Shown here: one piece after another, positions 44,166-53,800 of the stretch
Position numbering within the stretch: the first letter of the stretch is position 1
Layout: each line of letters starts with the position of its first letter
Assembly: GCA_017999645.1 (NCBI GenBank)
Contig: JAGNLJ010000003.1
Span: 160,883-224,882, forward strand
Reading direction: 5' to 3'
DNA: 64,000 nt
DNA from: Alphaproteobacteria bacterium
GTDB lineage: Bacteria; Pseudomonadota; Alphaproteobacteria; Micavibrionales; Micavibrionaceae
Made by a program: the position numbers and the translations under genes
The notes under the pieces: generated by a model
What the model was told of the DNA's origin: nothing
Seen by the model: the letters and a program-made list of their open reading frames with translations, nothing else
The model's database searches: none

Positions 44166-45110
44166 TTAAGATAGTGGCTTAATCACCGGCTCACGCACGT
44201 TGAGAATGGTCGCCAGCACATCCTTGAGCAATTGATAGGTCTGCTCCGCGCCCGCCAAATCCGGGTTGAACTCGACAACCTCCACCATGTCCGGCACCCG
44301 CAAATTCGTCAGGTGGTCTAACGCCGCGAGAACATCCTTTACATGCAATCCGCCCTGCTCGGGCGATCCCACAGCCGGTGCCTCCGCCGGGTCAAATGCA
44401 TCTAAATCAATCGATAGCACCAGATAATCGATATCCTTCGAAATCGCCTTCAGCGCCTTCGCGAAAATTTTCTTCATATCCGCGCCGGAAATATCCTTCA
44501 TATCGAACGTGTGAATACCAAGATCCGAAATCCGCCTGTTCTCCGCAGCCTCGGTGCTCCGTAATCCGATATAGACGATATGTTCTGGCCGCAAAACAGG
44601 CGAAGCGCCGCCGATATTCGCAAATTCCTTATCACCCAGCCCCAGCAGCGCCGCCAGCGGCATGCCGTGATAGGTTTTGCTGGGACTCGTCTCCATCGTG
44701 TGGATGTCGGCATGCGCGTCGATCCAGATCACCCCGATCCGCCCGAACGCGTCATGCGCCTTCGCAAATCCCGCAATGCTGCCTGCCGCCATCGAATGAT
44801 CGCCGCCGATTGTCACAGGCAACGCGCCCGCTTTCACCGCCTGCTCGACTCCGTGCGCAATCTCGCGGCAATGTTTCAGCACCGCCGCGCGCCGCTCTGC
44901 GCTCCCGAGCGGCGGGAGGTTCTTGTAAAATTCCTGTTCTCGTAAGTAGAGCGCCTCCGGGTCCGTTTGCCACGCCGCCGAAAGATCATTATGCAGCCCG
45001 CGCTTCTTGACCTCAGCCGGCCCACGCTCGGTGCCGCCCTTCTTCGCCCCCGCCCCGCACACAAACGGGATCAGGCTGATGTGTTTTTTGCGGTTGGCGG
45101 TCCTCGGCAT
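44166..45110 (-). CDS. rocF: Arginase
   Basis: The protein has 314 residues. Manganese ligands lie in IGGDHS (about residue 102), WIDAHADIH (131-137) and SIDLDAFDP. It hydrolyses arginine to ornithine and urea. The residues HGMP and the ending are also of the arginase rather than agmatinase type, though the ureohydrolase family makes a substrate call moderate. It converges on the M3 peptidase gene. Confidence 0.9.
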   Translation of the reverse strand: MPRTANRKKHISLIPFVCGAGAKKGGTERGPAEVKKRGLHNDLSAAWQTDPEALYLREQEFYKNLPPLGSAERRAAVLKHCREIAHGVEQAVKAGALPVTIGGDHSMAAGSIAGFAKAHDAFGRIGVIWIDAHADIHTMETSPSKTYHGMPLAALLGLGDKEFANIGGASPVLRPEHIVYIGLRSTEAAENRRISDLGIHTFDMKDISGADMKKIFAKALKAISKDIDYLVLSIDLDAFDPAEAPAVGSPEQGGLHVKDVLAALDHLTNLRVPDMVEVVEFNPDLAGAEQTYQLLKDVLATILNVREPVIKPLS

Positions 45111-45207
45111 ATGAACCTGTAAATATTTATTAAAAACATCCAGCCTTAAGAATACGGCAGATGAAGTAAATTTGAAGTTTATTGGGGGGAAATTAAAGAA
45201 TTTTTTT

Positions 45208-45353
45208 TAGGACGCGTGCTCATTCAAAGTATTTTGTGCCGAGAATCGTGGTTTTCGAGAACCGTATCGCAGAATACGTTGTGGTATTTGAGAAACGGAA
45301 GCGCAGAAAACAACGATTTGCGGGCCAAAAGACGACGAATGGGACGCGGCCTA
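45208..45353. repeat. MITE-like palindromic element, copy B
   Basis: The element is 146 bp and matches copy A at 2112-2252 over most of its length. Both ends read TAGG-CGCGT inward, as an imperfect inverted repeat. The inner arm 45247-45255 (CGTGGTTTT) pairs with 45307-45315 (AAAACAACG); two arm positions have changed on both sides compared with copy A. The right border TAG is the stop codon of the small gene 45351-45626. It lies upstream of the arginase gene. Confidence 0.75.
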
Positions 45354-45626
45354 AGCGCAGACGCTGCAATCCGCGCCTGTCATGCGGGTTTTCAGCATGG
45401 CAATCGCCTTTTTGGTCATCGGCGCATTGTATCCGGCCAACGAGAGGCTCTTGGCGCGCTGCGCGAGCGTCGAAGCGCCGATTTTAAAGGAAATGCCGTT
45501 CTTTGCGGAAGCTTCGGAGAGGGTGAACACGGCCATGAAACCAAGCGGATCGGCATCGCAGGACTCAATCGTCACATCGCGGATGTCGGACTCCCAGTTC
45601 TCCGGTGAATAAAAAGTGTAGTTCAT
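45351..45626 (-). CDS. Small protein of unknown function behind the CheD-like gene
   Basis: The ATG at 45626 has a good ribosome site (CAGGGAATAGC) and gives 91 residues; the longer upstream frame is not needed. It starts MNYTFYSPENWESDIRDVTI, has mixed alpha/beta character, no membrane segment, and ends with three cysteines (GADCSVCA, and one earlier). The family is not recognised. Its TAG stop coincides with the border of a repeat element, so the C-terminus may have been changed by insertion. Confidence 0.7.
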   Translation of the reverse strand: MNYTFYSPENWESDIRDVTIESCDADPLGFMAVFTLSEASAKNGISFKIGASTLAQRAKSLSLAGYNAPMTKKAIAMLKTRMTGADCSVCA

Positions 45627-45726
45627 GCTATTCCCTGACACGTGCGCGATGAAGAAAACGCTTGTATTTTTAAAGTAACTTACAAGGTTGGGTCGCGGCA
45701 AGAAAAAATCAACCGCACCGGGAATT

Positions 45727-46347
45727 TTATTTTGAAATTTTTGATTCCAGCGCGCACATCGAGTCAAAATCCGGTTTGCGGCGAAGCACAAGACGCACGG
45801 CGCGTCCCGTCGATGGAAAAAAATGCACGCGGCGCACATAAGGCCCGCCGAGATCTTCGTTTAAAACACTCAATCCCTTACGCGTGATATATTCTCTCAC
45901 AAAAATGTAATTTTTTGTGCCAACGTCCTGCTTTTCCTGCCCCGGCATGACACCGCCGCCGATCAGGCGCATTTGAATCCTGTGCTTACCCGCGCCGCGC
46001 TTCTTCATCTCGGCAATGCATTCCTCGACCGGCTTTATGCCCTGCGCCCGCCATTTTGCATCAGCCTGCTCGAAATGGGGAAATGTCTCGATCAATGTGG
46101 ACGGTGCCAGCACATAGCCCATCGCGCCAATCTTCAGCTCCGTATCATGCATGGTCACCAGAACGCCGCTGCCCACATGCGCCACATACATAACTTCCTC
46201 CTCATGACCGCACAGCGTCTGACCCGGTCCGAGTGAAAGCGGTTTGGCGTCGAACTGCGAATTGAAATAGGCTTCGTGATCGCCGCCTTTGCGGCGCTCC
46301 TGTTGCGACGCGGAAGAGTCAGGAGTTTTGTCGTCGTCCGCGCTCAT
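45727..46347 (-). CDS. CheD-like protein without catalytic residues
   Basis: The protein has 206 residues. The C-terminal half matches CheD: RIQMRLIGGGVMPG, VGTKNYIFVREYITRKG, LGGPYVRRVHFFPSTGRAV. CheD deamidates chemoreceptor glutamines with a Cys in LGSCV and a His in GGMxH. Here these read HVGSGV (Gly61) and GAMGY (Tyr78). Deamidase activity is therefore not expected. An N-terminal extension of about 35 residues is hydrophilic. It starts 2 bp after the desaturase-like gene. A binding or scaffold function is possible. Confidence 0.82.
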   Translation of the reverse strand: MSADDDKTPDSSASQQERRKGGDHEAYFNSQFDAKPLSLGPGQTLCGHEEEVMYVAHVGSGVLVTMHDTELKIGAMGYVLAPSTLIETFPHFEQADAKWRAQGIKPVEECIAEMKKRGAGKHRIQMRLIGGGVMPGQEKQDVGTKNYIFVREYITRKGLSVLNEDLGGPYVRRVHFFPSTGRAVRLVLRRKPDFDSMCALESKISK

Positions 46348-46349
46348 TC

Positions 46350-47291
46350 TTACGAAACCTTCGCCAGCATGATTTGTTCTTGCGTGCGGCTATTGTCGGG
46401 ATATACCGCCTGAATTGCCGCTCGCTTTTTCTGACTCAAAAACGGCCACATCAACTGGTGCCTGAACAGCGGCGGCATATATTCCGGGATGCCGATGAAT
46501 TTCGGCGGTCGCTTGCTCTCGCTGTTGTAATAAGTGCCGAACAGCAAATCCCAGATTACGACATTCTCGCCGTAATTCATATCGCCCTCATCCAGATTCA
46601 TCGAATGATGCCAGCGATGCACGCCCGGCGTCGCGAAAATATAATCCAGCCACCCAAAGCGCATCTCGACATTGCAATGCGTCAGCACGCCGACATAGGC
46701 CGTCACGATGCTCGTCCACTGCACGACCTCGAGCGGCGCACCGAGCGATAACAAAACGCCCATGCCGAGCAAAATTTTCCAGACGGAATCCATGAAATGA
46801 AATCTTCCGGTATTAATCACCCACAAACGCCGCACGCTGTGATGAATGGCATGCAGACGCCAGAACAGCGGCCACTCATGTGAAATCCGGTGCGCCCAGT
46901 AGAGGCCGAACTCCGCCGCCACGACTCCTAAACTCGCCTGCGCCCACATCGGCCAGTCACGCGGCCAGATGCCGTACCCGGTTTCAGCGACAGGCTTGAT
47001 CAATTCCGCAAGACCGAGCGCCGCGCTGAAAATCATGATGCCCTGCACCGTGCCCTTGCTGGTCAGCGTATGCGCAATGTTCGCGAAAGTCTGTCCGTCA
47101 CCCTCAAGCCATTCTTTTTCATGCGGCATCCAGCGCTCGAGAAAAATCAGCGTCGTGATCAGGAAAATATAGGCGATGTTGAAATAAATGATCGGGTGCC
47201 CGACTGAAAATCCATACGCGGAAATCCCGAGGCAGATAATCATCAGCCACGGCCAGGAAACCCATGAAATGAGGTACTTCGCCTTTTCCAT
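46350..47291 (-). CDS. Sterol desaturase/fatty acid hydroxylase family protein
   Basis: The protein has 313 residues with several membrane helices. Di-iron histidine motifs are present: HRISHEW, HAIHHSVRR and HRWHHS, with further His in HCNVEMRF. The family hydroxylates or desaturates lipids in the inner membrane; the substrate here is unknown. It is followed with a 2 bp gap by the CheD-like gene. Confidence 0.9.
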   Translation of the reverse strand: MEKAKYLISWVSWPWLMIICLGISAYGFSVGHPIIYFNIAYIFLITTLIFLERWMPHEKEWLEGDGQTFANIAHTLTSKGTVQGIMIFSAALGLAELIKPVAETGYGIWPRDWPMWAQASLGVVAAEFGLYWAHRISHEWPLFWRLHAIHHSVRRLWVINTGRFHFMDSVWKILLGMGVLLSLGAPLEVVQWTSIVTAYVGVLTHCNVEMRFGWLDYIFATPGVHRWHHSMNLDEGDMNYGENVVIWDLLFGTYYNSESKRPPKFIGIPEYMPPLFRHQLMWPFLSQKKRAAIQAVYPDNSRTQEQIMLAKVS

Positions 47292-47309
47292 CCCGGTGCC
47301 AATTTTGCC

Positions 47310-48302
47310 TTAACTCGCCGCCCGCTTCAACCGGTCGTTTATGGCCACGCCAAGCCCCACATCAGGAATGGGCATCACCGCGATTCCCTTATATTCCGGG
47401 CGGTCCAGCTCGCGTAAGTAAGCAAACAAATTCGCCGCCGCCTGGTGCAGATCGCCCTCTTCGCTCAGATTTCTGCGCATGGACTCGGGCAGGCTCATCG
47501 CCGCCCCGCCGCCCCCATCTTTTGTTTTAACTATGCCCATGAATTTCATCGAATGAAATCCCAGCACCGCCTCGCCGGGCTGGAGATCGATGGCATTCAG
47601 CCTCAAGGGAATTTTCGGCGCGTAATGTTTGAGCAGCAACCCCGGCGATTTGGGTTTCGATGCATCGCCGGACTCATAAGAAACCTCTTCATCCAGAACC
47701 TGCGCGATATCTTCCGCCGTCACCGCGCCGGGCCGCAATATAACCGGCTTGCCTTCGGATAAATCGATCACCGTAGATTCCAGACCGACGCTCGACGCGC
47801 CCGCCGCCAAAATCATATCGACCTTATCGCCTAAACTTTCCGCCACATGCGCCGGCGACGTCGGCGAAACACTGCCCGACAAATTCGCAGATGGCGCCAC
47901 CAGCGGAAACCCGCACGCTCTGATTAACTTCCTTGCAACAGGATGATTGGGCACGCGCACGGCAATCGTCTCCAGTCCCGCGCTCGCCAGCTCCGACACC
48001 TTGCAGTTCTTCGCGCGCGGCAGAATAATCGTCAGCGGCCCCGGCCAGAATTTTTGCGCCAGTGCCTTCGCTTTCTCATTCATATCGGCGCAGAATGCAA
48101 CGTCAGCGCCTTCCGCAAAATGCGTAATCAGCGGGTTGAACTGCGGCCTGCCCTTCACTTCAAAAATTTTCGCAACCGCCTTGCCGTCAAACGCATTGCC
48201 GGCCAGCCCGTAAACCGTCTCGGTCGGCATCGCCACCACACCGCCGGATTTCAAAATGGCGGCGGCTTTCGCAATATTTTCATCAGTTGCAGAAACAAGC
48301 AT
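47310..48302 (-). CDS. tsaC: Threonylcarbamoyl-AMP synthase (Sua5 type)
   Basis: The ATG at 48302 gives 330 residues; an upstream extension would be made of repeat DNA. The YrdC domain (GGVVAMPTETVYGLAGNAFD, KIFEVKGRPQFNPLITH, SANLSGSVSPTSPAHV) is followed by a C-terminal Sua5 domain (SPGLLLKHYAPKIPLRL). It makes threonylcarbamoyl-AMP for the t6A37 modification of tRNA. Confidence 0.94.
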   Translation of the reverse strand: MLVSATDENIAKAAAILKSGGVVAMPTETVYGLAGNAFDGKAVAKIFEVKGRPQFNPLITHFAEGADVAFCADMNEKAKALAQKFWPGPLTIILPRAKNCKVSELASAGLETIAVRVPNHPVARKLIRACGFPLVAPSANLSGSVSPTSPAHVAESLGDKVDMILAAGASSVGLESTVIDLSEGKPVILRPGAVTAEDIAQVLDEEVSYESGDASKPKSPGLLLKHYAPKIPLRLNAIDLQPGEAVLGFHSMKFMGIVKTKDGGGGAAMSLPESMRRNLSEEGDLHQAAANLFAYLRELDRPEYKGIAVMPIPDVGLGVAINDRLKRAAS

Positions 48303-48337
48303 GGCCGTAAATAAGCACAAAACCCACAAAAACGAAA

Positions 48338-48400
48338 CCCCGGCGAAAGCCGGGGCCCATAATAAAGTCGACGGGATCCCGGTTTTCACAGGGATTGCGG
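48338..48400. repeat. Palindromic intergenic repeat between anmK and tsaC
   Basis: A CCCCGGC-GAAA-GCCGGGG hairpin (48338-48355) is followed by GCCCATAATAAAGTCGACGG and a second imperfect GGGATCCCGG/CAGGGAT pair. It shares the hairpin and GGGGCCCATTA-like stretch with 32572-32600. It separates two minus-strand genes. Confidence 0.8.
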
Positions 48401-49483
48401 TTAGTTAAGCTTGAAAAGAACGCCACCGGTTAAAGGCCCCGGAACCCCCGTCGTCTCCGGCAGGCTGAGCGCCTCGCCCAATAAACTCCGCACGGCCAGA
48501 TAAGCAAATCCTTCGGCTTCCACCGCATCGCCGTTCCACCCCAGCTTCTCCACCTTGTTCACCGGGGCCGCCAGCACAATCCCGAGATAATCGAGCAAAA
48601 ACGCGTTATGCCGCCCGCCCCCGCACACCAGCCATTGCCGTGGCCGCTCCGGGAAAAAATCCAGCGCCCTTTTCACGGCTTCAACAGTAAATGCCGCCAA
48701 CGTCGCCGCGCCGTCTTCAACAGACAGTTTTTTCACCACGTCGCACGTCCAGTGATCGCGGTCCAGCGACTTTGGCGGTCGCACCTTGAAATATTGATCG
48801 GCCAAAAATGTCTCGAGAATTTTTTTATCGATCGTCCCTGCCGTCGCCAGTGCGCCCTCGGGGTCATAAGCCGCACCAGTTTTTTGCTGCACGCAATCAT
48901 CGATCAGCGCATTCCCAGGCCCGGTATCGAACGCGATTATTTTATCCGCGCCGATCCACGTCACATTCGCCACACCGCCGATATTCAGAACCGCCACTGG
49001 CGGTTCGATATTATCACCCCGAATACGCGCCGCATGATAAAGCGGCAGCAGCGGCGCACCCTGCCCGCCCGCTTTCACATCCGCGATGCGAAAATCTGCA
49101 ACCGTCTGAATTCCCGTTTCGCGCGCCAACCGCGCCGCGTCACCGATCTGCACCGTGACGCACTGTGCCGGGTTGTGATAAACCGTCTGGCCGTGAAACC
49201 CGACCACCTCCACATCACCCGCCGAAATCTTCTCCTGCGCCAGCAACGCCTGCACCGCCCCGATATGCCTGTCGGTAACAATTTTCTCCGCCGCCGCGTC
49301 CTTGCGCTCCTTGCCGAAATTCACACGGATCGTCTCCCGCTCCTCGTTGGTATAAAGCAGGCTGACGAACCCCACCGGATGCACGAAATTATGCCCGTCC
49401 GTCTCCAGCAGCGCCGCATCCACGCCGTCCAGCGACGTGCCCGACATCAGGCCTATGGCCCTATAGACTTTATCTGTTCCCAT
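48401..49483 (-). CDS. anmK: Anhydro-N-acetylmuramic acid kinase
   Basis: The protein has 360 residues. It has the start RAIGLMSGTSLDGVDAALLE, VGFHGQTVYHNP, LNIGGVANVTWIG and AFDTGPGNALIDD, the sugar-kinase motifs of AnmK. It phosphorylates and opens anhydroMurNAc during peptidoglycan recycling. Its ATG is only 11 bp from that of the divergent tyrS. Confidence 0.96.
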   Translation of the reverse strand: MGTDKVYRAIGLMSGTSLDGVDAALLETDGHNFVHPVGFVSLLYTNEERETIRVNFGKERKDAAAEKIVTDRHIGAVQALLAQEKISAGDVEVVGFHGQTVYHNPAQCVTVQIGDAARLARETGIQTVADFRIADVKAGGQGAPLLPLYHAARIRGDNIEPPVAVLNIGGVANVTWIGADKIIAFDTGPGNALIDDCVQQKTGAAYDPEGALATAGTIDKKILETFLADQYFKVRPPKSLDRDHWTCDVVKKLSVEDGAATLAAFTVEAVKRALDFFPERPRQWLVCGGGRHNAFLLDYLGIVLAAPVNKVEKLGWNGDAVEAEGFAYLAVRSLLGEALSLPETTGVPGPLTGGVLFKLN

Positions 49484-49494
49484 GCGTATAGATT

Positions 49495-50793
49495 ATGTCC
49501 ATGAACAAGTACAAATCCGAATTCCTGAACATATTAGACGAGCGCGGCTTCATTCACCAGTGCAGCGATTTTGCCGCTTTGGATAAAAAACTGACCGAGG
49601 GCGTGCAATCCGCCTATATCGGCTTTGACGCGACCGCCAAAAGCCTCCATGTCGGCAATCTGACCGGCATCATGATGCTGCACTGGTTCCAGAAATCCGG
49701 CCACAAACCCATCACCCTCATGGGCGGCGGCACGAGCAAGATCGGCGACCCTTCGTTCAAGGACGAACAGCGCAAACTCCTCGACGACGATACAATCGAA
49801 GCCAACATCAAGAACATCGAGCGCACCTGCTTCAAACAATTCCTGAATTACGGCCCAAAAGAAGGTGGGGGCAAAACCGACGCGCTGATGGTCAACAATA
49901 ACGACTGGCTCGATGGCCTCGGCTATCTCTCGTTCCTGCGCGATTACGGGCGCTTCTTCACCGTCAACCGCATGCTCTCGTTTGATTCAGTAAAAACGCG
50001 CCTCGAGCGCGAAAGCCCGCTGACGCTCCTCGAATTCAATTACATGGTCATGCAGGGCTACGACTTTCTCGAACTCTACAAGCGCAACGGCACGATTTTA
50101 CAAATGGGCGGCTCTGACCAGTGGGGCAACATCATCAATGGCGTCGATCTCGGCCACAAAGCCGCGCAAGTACAGCTTTTCGCGCTCACCGCACCGCTCC
50201 TCACCACTGCCAGCGGCGAAAAAATGGGCAAGACCGTTAACGGCGCCGTCTGGCTCAACTCCGACATGCTCAGCCCGTACGATTATTATCAATTCTGGCG
50301 TAACGTCGATGACGCAGATGTCTCGACGCTGCTCCGCCGCTTCACGGTTCTTCATATGGACGAAATCAAAAAACTCGAAGCCCTCAAAGGCCAGGACATC
50401 AACGAAGCGAAAAAGAAACTCGCTTTCGAAGCAACCAAACTCTGCCACGGTGCAAACGCAGCGCAGGAAGCGCAGAAAACGGCGCAGAATGTCTTCGAAC
50501 GAGGCAGCATCGGCAGTGAACTCCCCTTTATAGAAGTTAAAGAATCACAATTATTGGCGGGCATTCCTCTTGTCGATCTTCTAGTCGACGCAAAACTTGC
50601 CAGCTCAAAAAGCGAAGCACGTCGATTAATTCAAGGGCTCGGCGTTAAATGTGATGATGAACTCGTCACTGATGAGAATCGCAAATTGACTGCCAATGAC
50701 CTGGCTTTGGACTATAAAGTTGGCGGCTCGGACGGGAATTGGATCAAGCTCTCTGTCGGTAAGAAAAAACACGCGCTCGTGAAAATCAAGTAA
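49495..50793 (+). CDS. tyrS: Tyrosyl-tRNA synthetase
   Basis: The protein has 432 residues. [20 protein letters not shown] contains the HIGH-type motif (HVGN), [20 protein letters not shown] follows, and GEKMGKT is the KMSKS loop. An S4-like domain is near the end ([19 protein letters not shown]). It charges tRNA-Tyr. The start is so close to anmK that its promoter must lie within the anmK start region or the gene must be leaderless. Confidence 0.97.
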   Translation: MSMNKYKSEFLNILDERGFIHQCSDFAALDKKLTEGVQSAYIGFDATAKSLHVGNLTGIMMLHWFQKSGHKPITLMGGGTSKIGDPSFKDEQRKLLDDDTIEANIKNIERTCFKQFLNYGPKEGGGKTDALMVNNNDWLDGLGYLSFLRDYGRFFTVNRMLSFDSVKTRLERESPLTLLEFNYMVMQGYDFLELYKRNGTILQMGGSDQWGNIINGVDLGHKAAQVQLFALTAPLLTTASGEKMGKTVNGAVWLNSDMLSPYDYYQFWRNVDDADVSTLLRRFTVLHMDEIKKLEALKGQDINEAKKKLAFEATKLCHGANAAQEAQKTAQNVFERGSIGSELPFIEVKESQLLAGIPLVDLLVDAKLASSKSEARRLIQGLGVKCDDELVTDENRKLTANDLALDYKVGGSDGNWIKLSVGKKKHALVKIK

Positions 50794-50797
50794 TCAC

Positions 50798-50883
50798 CGT
50801 CATTGCGAGGAGGCCGAAGGCCGACGCGGCAATCCATTCTTTGTACGACAGAATCTGGATTGCTTCGCTACGCTCGCAATGAC
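50798..50883. repeat. Palindromic intergenic repeat, copy 4
   Basis: The usual outer and inner arms (CGTCATTGCGAGGAGGCC...CAATCCAT, and CTGGATTGCTTCG...CTCGCAATGAC) are present, with CCGAAGG in the left arm. It fills the gap between the converging tyrS and AsmA-like genes. Confidence 0.85.
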
Positions 50884-50888
50884 AATTG

Positions 50889-53800
50889 CTAATTCTGCTC
50901 AAACAAAATCCGCCGCAAAATCCCCGGCGTCAGCACCGACAGCGGATTCACAAACACCTGCGGCGCTTTCGCATCACCCTTGACCGAATACGTCGCCGCG
51001 AACACCCCGCCGCTGCCACCCGTCAGAATATCCCCGATCAGCGGAATATTCCCGATCACCTTGTTGACGCCCGAGAGCGGGATCATCGTGCCTTCGACAT
51101 CGATACTGCTCTTGGCCTGGTCGTAGGTGCCGTCGAACGTGAAGCCCACGGAATTCCCCGACGTCCGCCCGTCTTTCACAACCAGCAAACTTCCTTTCGG
51201 CCTGTAGACCCAGTCAAAATTCGCCTCCAGCTTGCTGAACGTCAAACCATCGCCGCGGAGGCCCGATAAAACGCCGGGCAGCGACAACATCCCGAGCAGC
51301 CGCGCCAGCGTCGGCGCCCGCACGACCTTGAAATCCGTGATCGTGCCAAGCCCTTTGACGTTGCGGTCGTTGTAACCCTTGATCGGCTCGCCATAAATAT
51401 CCAGCTTGCCGCCGACAATATTCTCATACACGCCGAACGCCCGCAGCGTCGCGCCCGCATCATCGGCTTCCATGCGGAACACACGCTTGCCGCTTTCATC
51501 CGGGCGATAACGGATAACCACCTTGCCCTTGCCCGCCGTGCCGTCGAGATCCAGCGTATTGAAATGCCCCTCGCCGTCGATATCCACGCCCAGCTTCGCA
51601 TGCTGCAGCGTATCCTTGTCCGAAGCGCGCAACCTGTCGACATTCATCGATATCTGCATCGGCGGTTCGTCGTAAACCTCCGCCTGCGCGCCGTCATTAT
51701 CAAGCGATGGCCGTAGATCAAAGAACGACCCGTCGATGGCAATATTATATTTCCCACCCTGCGTGACATCGAATTTCAGTTTCGCCGCCGTCTCGCCAGC
51801 AGCAAAACTGCCGATCGATCCGCCGCTCAGCGTATTGTCTTTCCCGAATGTGAAATTCGCATCGTTGATCTGCATATTCGGCCCCGTCGCCTTGAGCCCC
51901 GTAATGGTTTTCAGCTCGCCATTTTCCAGCGTCGCCTTTAGCGTTGCATTTCCCGCCTCACCCGGCTTTTTCTCATACCCCAGCGGCTTAAAGAACAGCA
52001 AACTTGGCTTCAGATCGACATTGAGATCAGCCTCTGCCTTTCCACCCTGATATTCCGTATAGGCCGCATCCACATACGCATCGCCATCCAGGAAATCGCT
52101 CAGGTTGACCCCCATCAGCGAACGCATGTTGTTGTCCACCGTCAGGCTCGCCACCACCTTGCTCTTGTATTCCTGCGCCGCGCTGTTCAGGAACTCGCGG
52201 TAATCGATCTTCGCATCGCGCCCCTGTATTTTCGCATCGCCTTTCAGAACGAACTGGTTGTCTTTGACGGTGAAATTCAGCGGTCCGCCGGTCAGCGTCA
52301 GCTTTTTCATCACCCCCGGCAGCGTCACATCGCTCATCACGCCTTCCGCATTCACTTTCACATCCGCAACCTTGATATCCTTGGTCGGAAACGCGACATT
52401 GATCGTCGCCTTCGCATTCCCCTTCACCTGCGCCAGGTCGAAATCATGCTCCAGCGTAATCGGCTCGCGCTCCAGATATTCAAATCCTGTCTTGAGCGGG
52501 CCATTCAATTTAACGCGGATATCCGCCTTACCCTTGCCCGCCTCGATAATATTGACGAATTCCAGCTCCGCCTTCTCCACCGTCAGGTCGCCGATCATCC
52601 CGCTCTCGATATCGACGCTCAATTTTTCCTCGGCCAGCTTGAACGAACCGTTGCCCTTGGCCTTCTTCACCGGCATCATCGGCGGGCGGTAATCCACCGC
52701 CATATTCTCGAACTTGAACGACGCCAGCGCATCCTCGACGCCGAAATCCCACCCCTCTTCAGCAGAGCGAACCGCGAACAAATCAACCACCGCCAATACA
52801 TCGCGAAATGTCCCTTCCGACATTTTCTGGACGATCCATTCCTCGGCATTATCGCCTTCGAGCGCCTTCGGCCACAACGGCTTGATCTGTGATTGCTTGA
52901 GATCCTTGATCGAGAATTTCAGCGGCCCCGCGATTTCCCGCTCATTCGCACGGAAAGCTCCTTCCGCATTGATCGTCACGCCTTTAACCGTGACTTGCGT
53001 ATTAAGAAGGTCTAACCGTTGCTTGTCGATATTGTAATCAAGGGCGAACGTGAAATCCTCGTAAGGCACGCGGTCGGCAGAAAATTCCGGCAGGATGAAG
53101 GCGCCGCTCGCCGAACTCGCCAGCAATTGCCCGTGCTGCGGCCTGAAATTTGAATCCAGCACGGCATAAAGCTTGCCGTCCACCTCTATATCCTGCCCGT
53201 CAAGAATAGCCAGCGCCGGAATCTTGTCGGCTAAAAATGTGATGTCGAAATTTTCGAGATACGCATCGATGATCACGTCTTTCGTTTTCCACGGGATCAG
53301 GAAACTCGCCTTTAACCGCGACGGCCATTCCGGCGTGTCGTCAAAACTGATCAATAAATCGGAATCCAGCCCTTCATTCGTGCTTTGAAAAACAATATTC
53401 ACTTCCGGCAGGAACGACGTCGTGCCCGATTGCTTGTCCTCGACATTCACCTGCGCGTCCTGGATTTCAAACATCTTCAGCCCTGCCAGCGGCGAGCCCG
53501 ATTCATTCCCCGGCTGCGCCACATGCTCTAATATCCGCTCCGTCAACGCCGCCTGGTCCTCGACATCCTCTTCCTTGACGCGCGGGCCAAATCCCACATC
53601 GATCTTGCCGTCCTTCCCGCGTATCAATGTCACTTGCGGATGCTTGAGAGTCAGGCCAACCGGCATGATGCGCCCGATAAAAAATCCGGCTTTCGAAAGC
53701 GTGATCGCCGCCTCGTCCACCTCGACGATAGTATGACCGTCCGCGCCCTGAACTTTCGCACCGCGCACATCCAGCAGCAACGGCCCCGCCAGGTCAGGCC

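Noticed and set aside
44150..44180. Small hairpin TATCTTTTAAGATA between the M3 peptidase and arginase genes
   Set aside because: The stem is short and AT-only, with no T run on either side; not counted as a terminator.
48303..48389. Longer N-terminus for the tsaC gene with a hydrophobic stretch
   Set aside because: The extra codons (GIPSTLLWAPAFAGVS-like) are the translated palindromic repeat, not a signal peptide.
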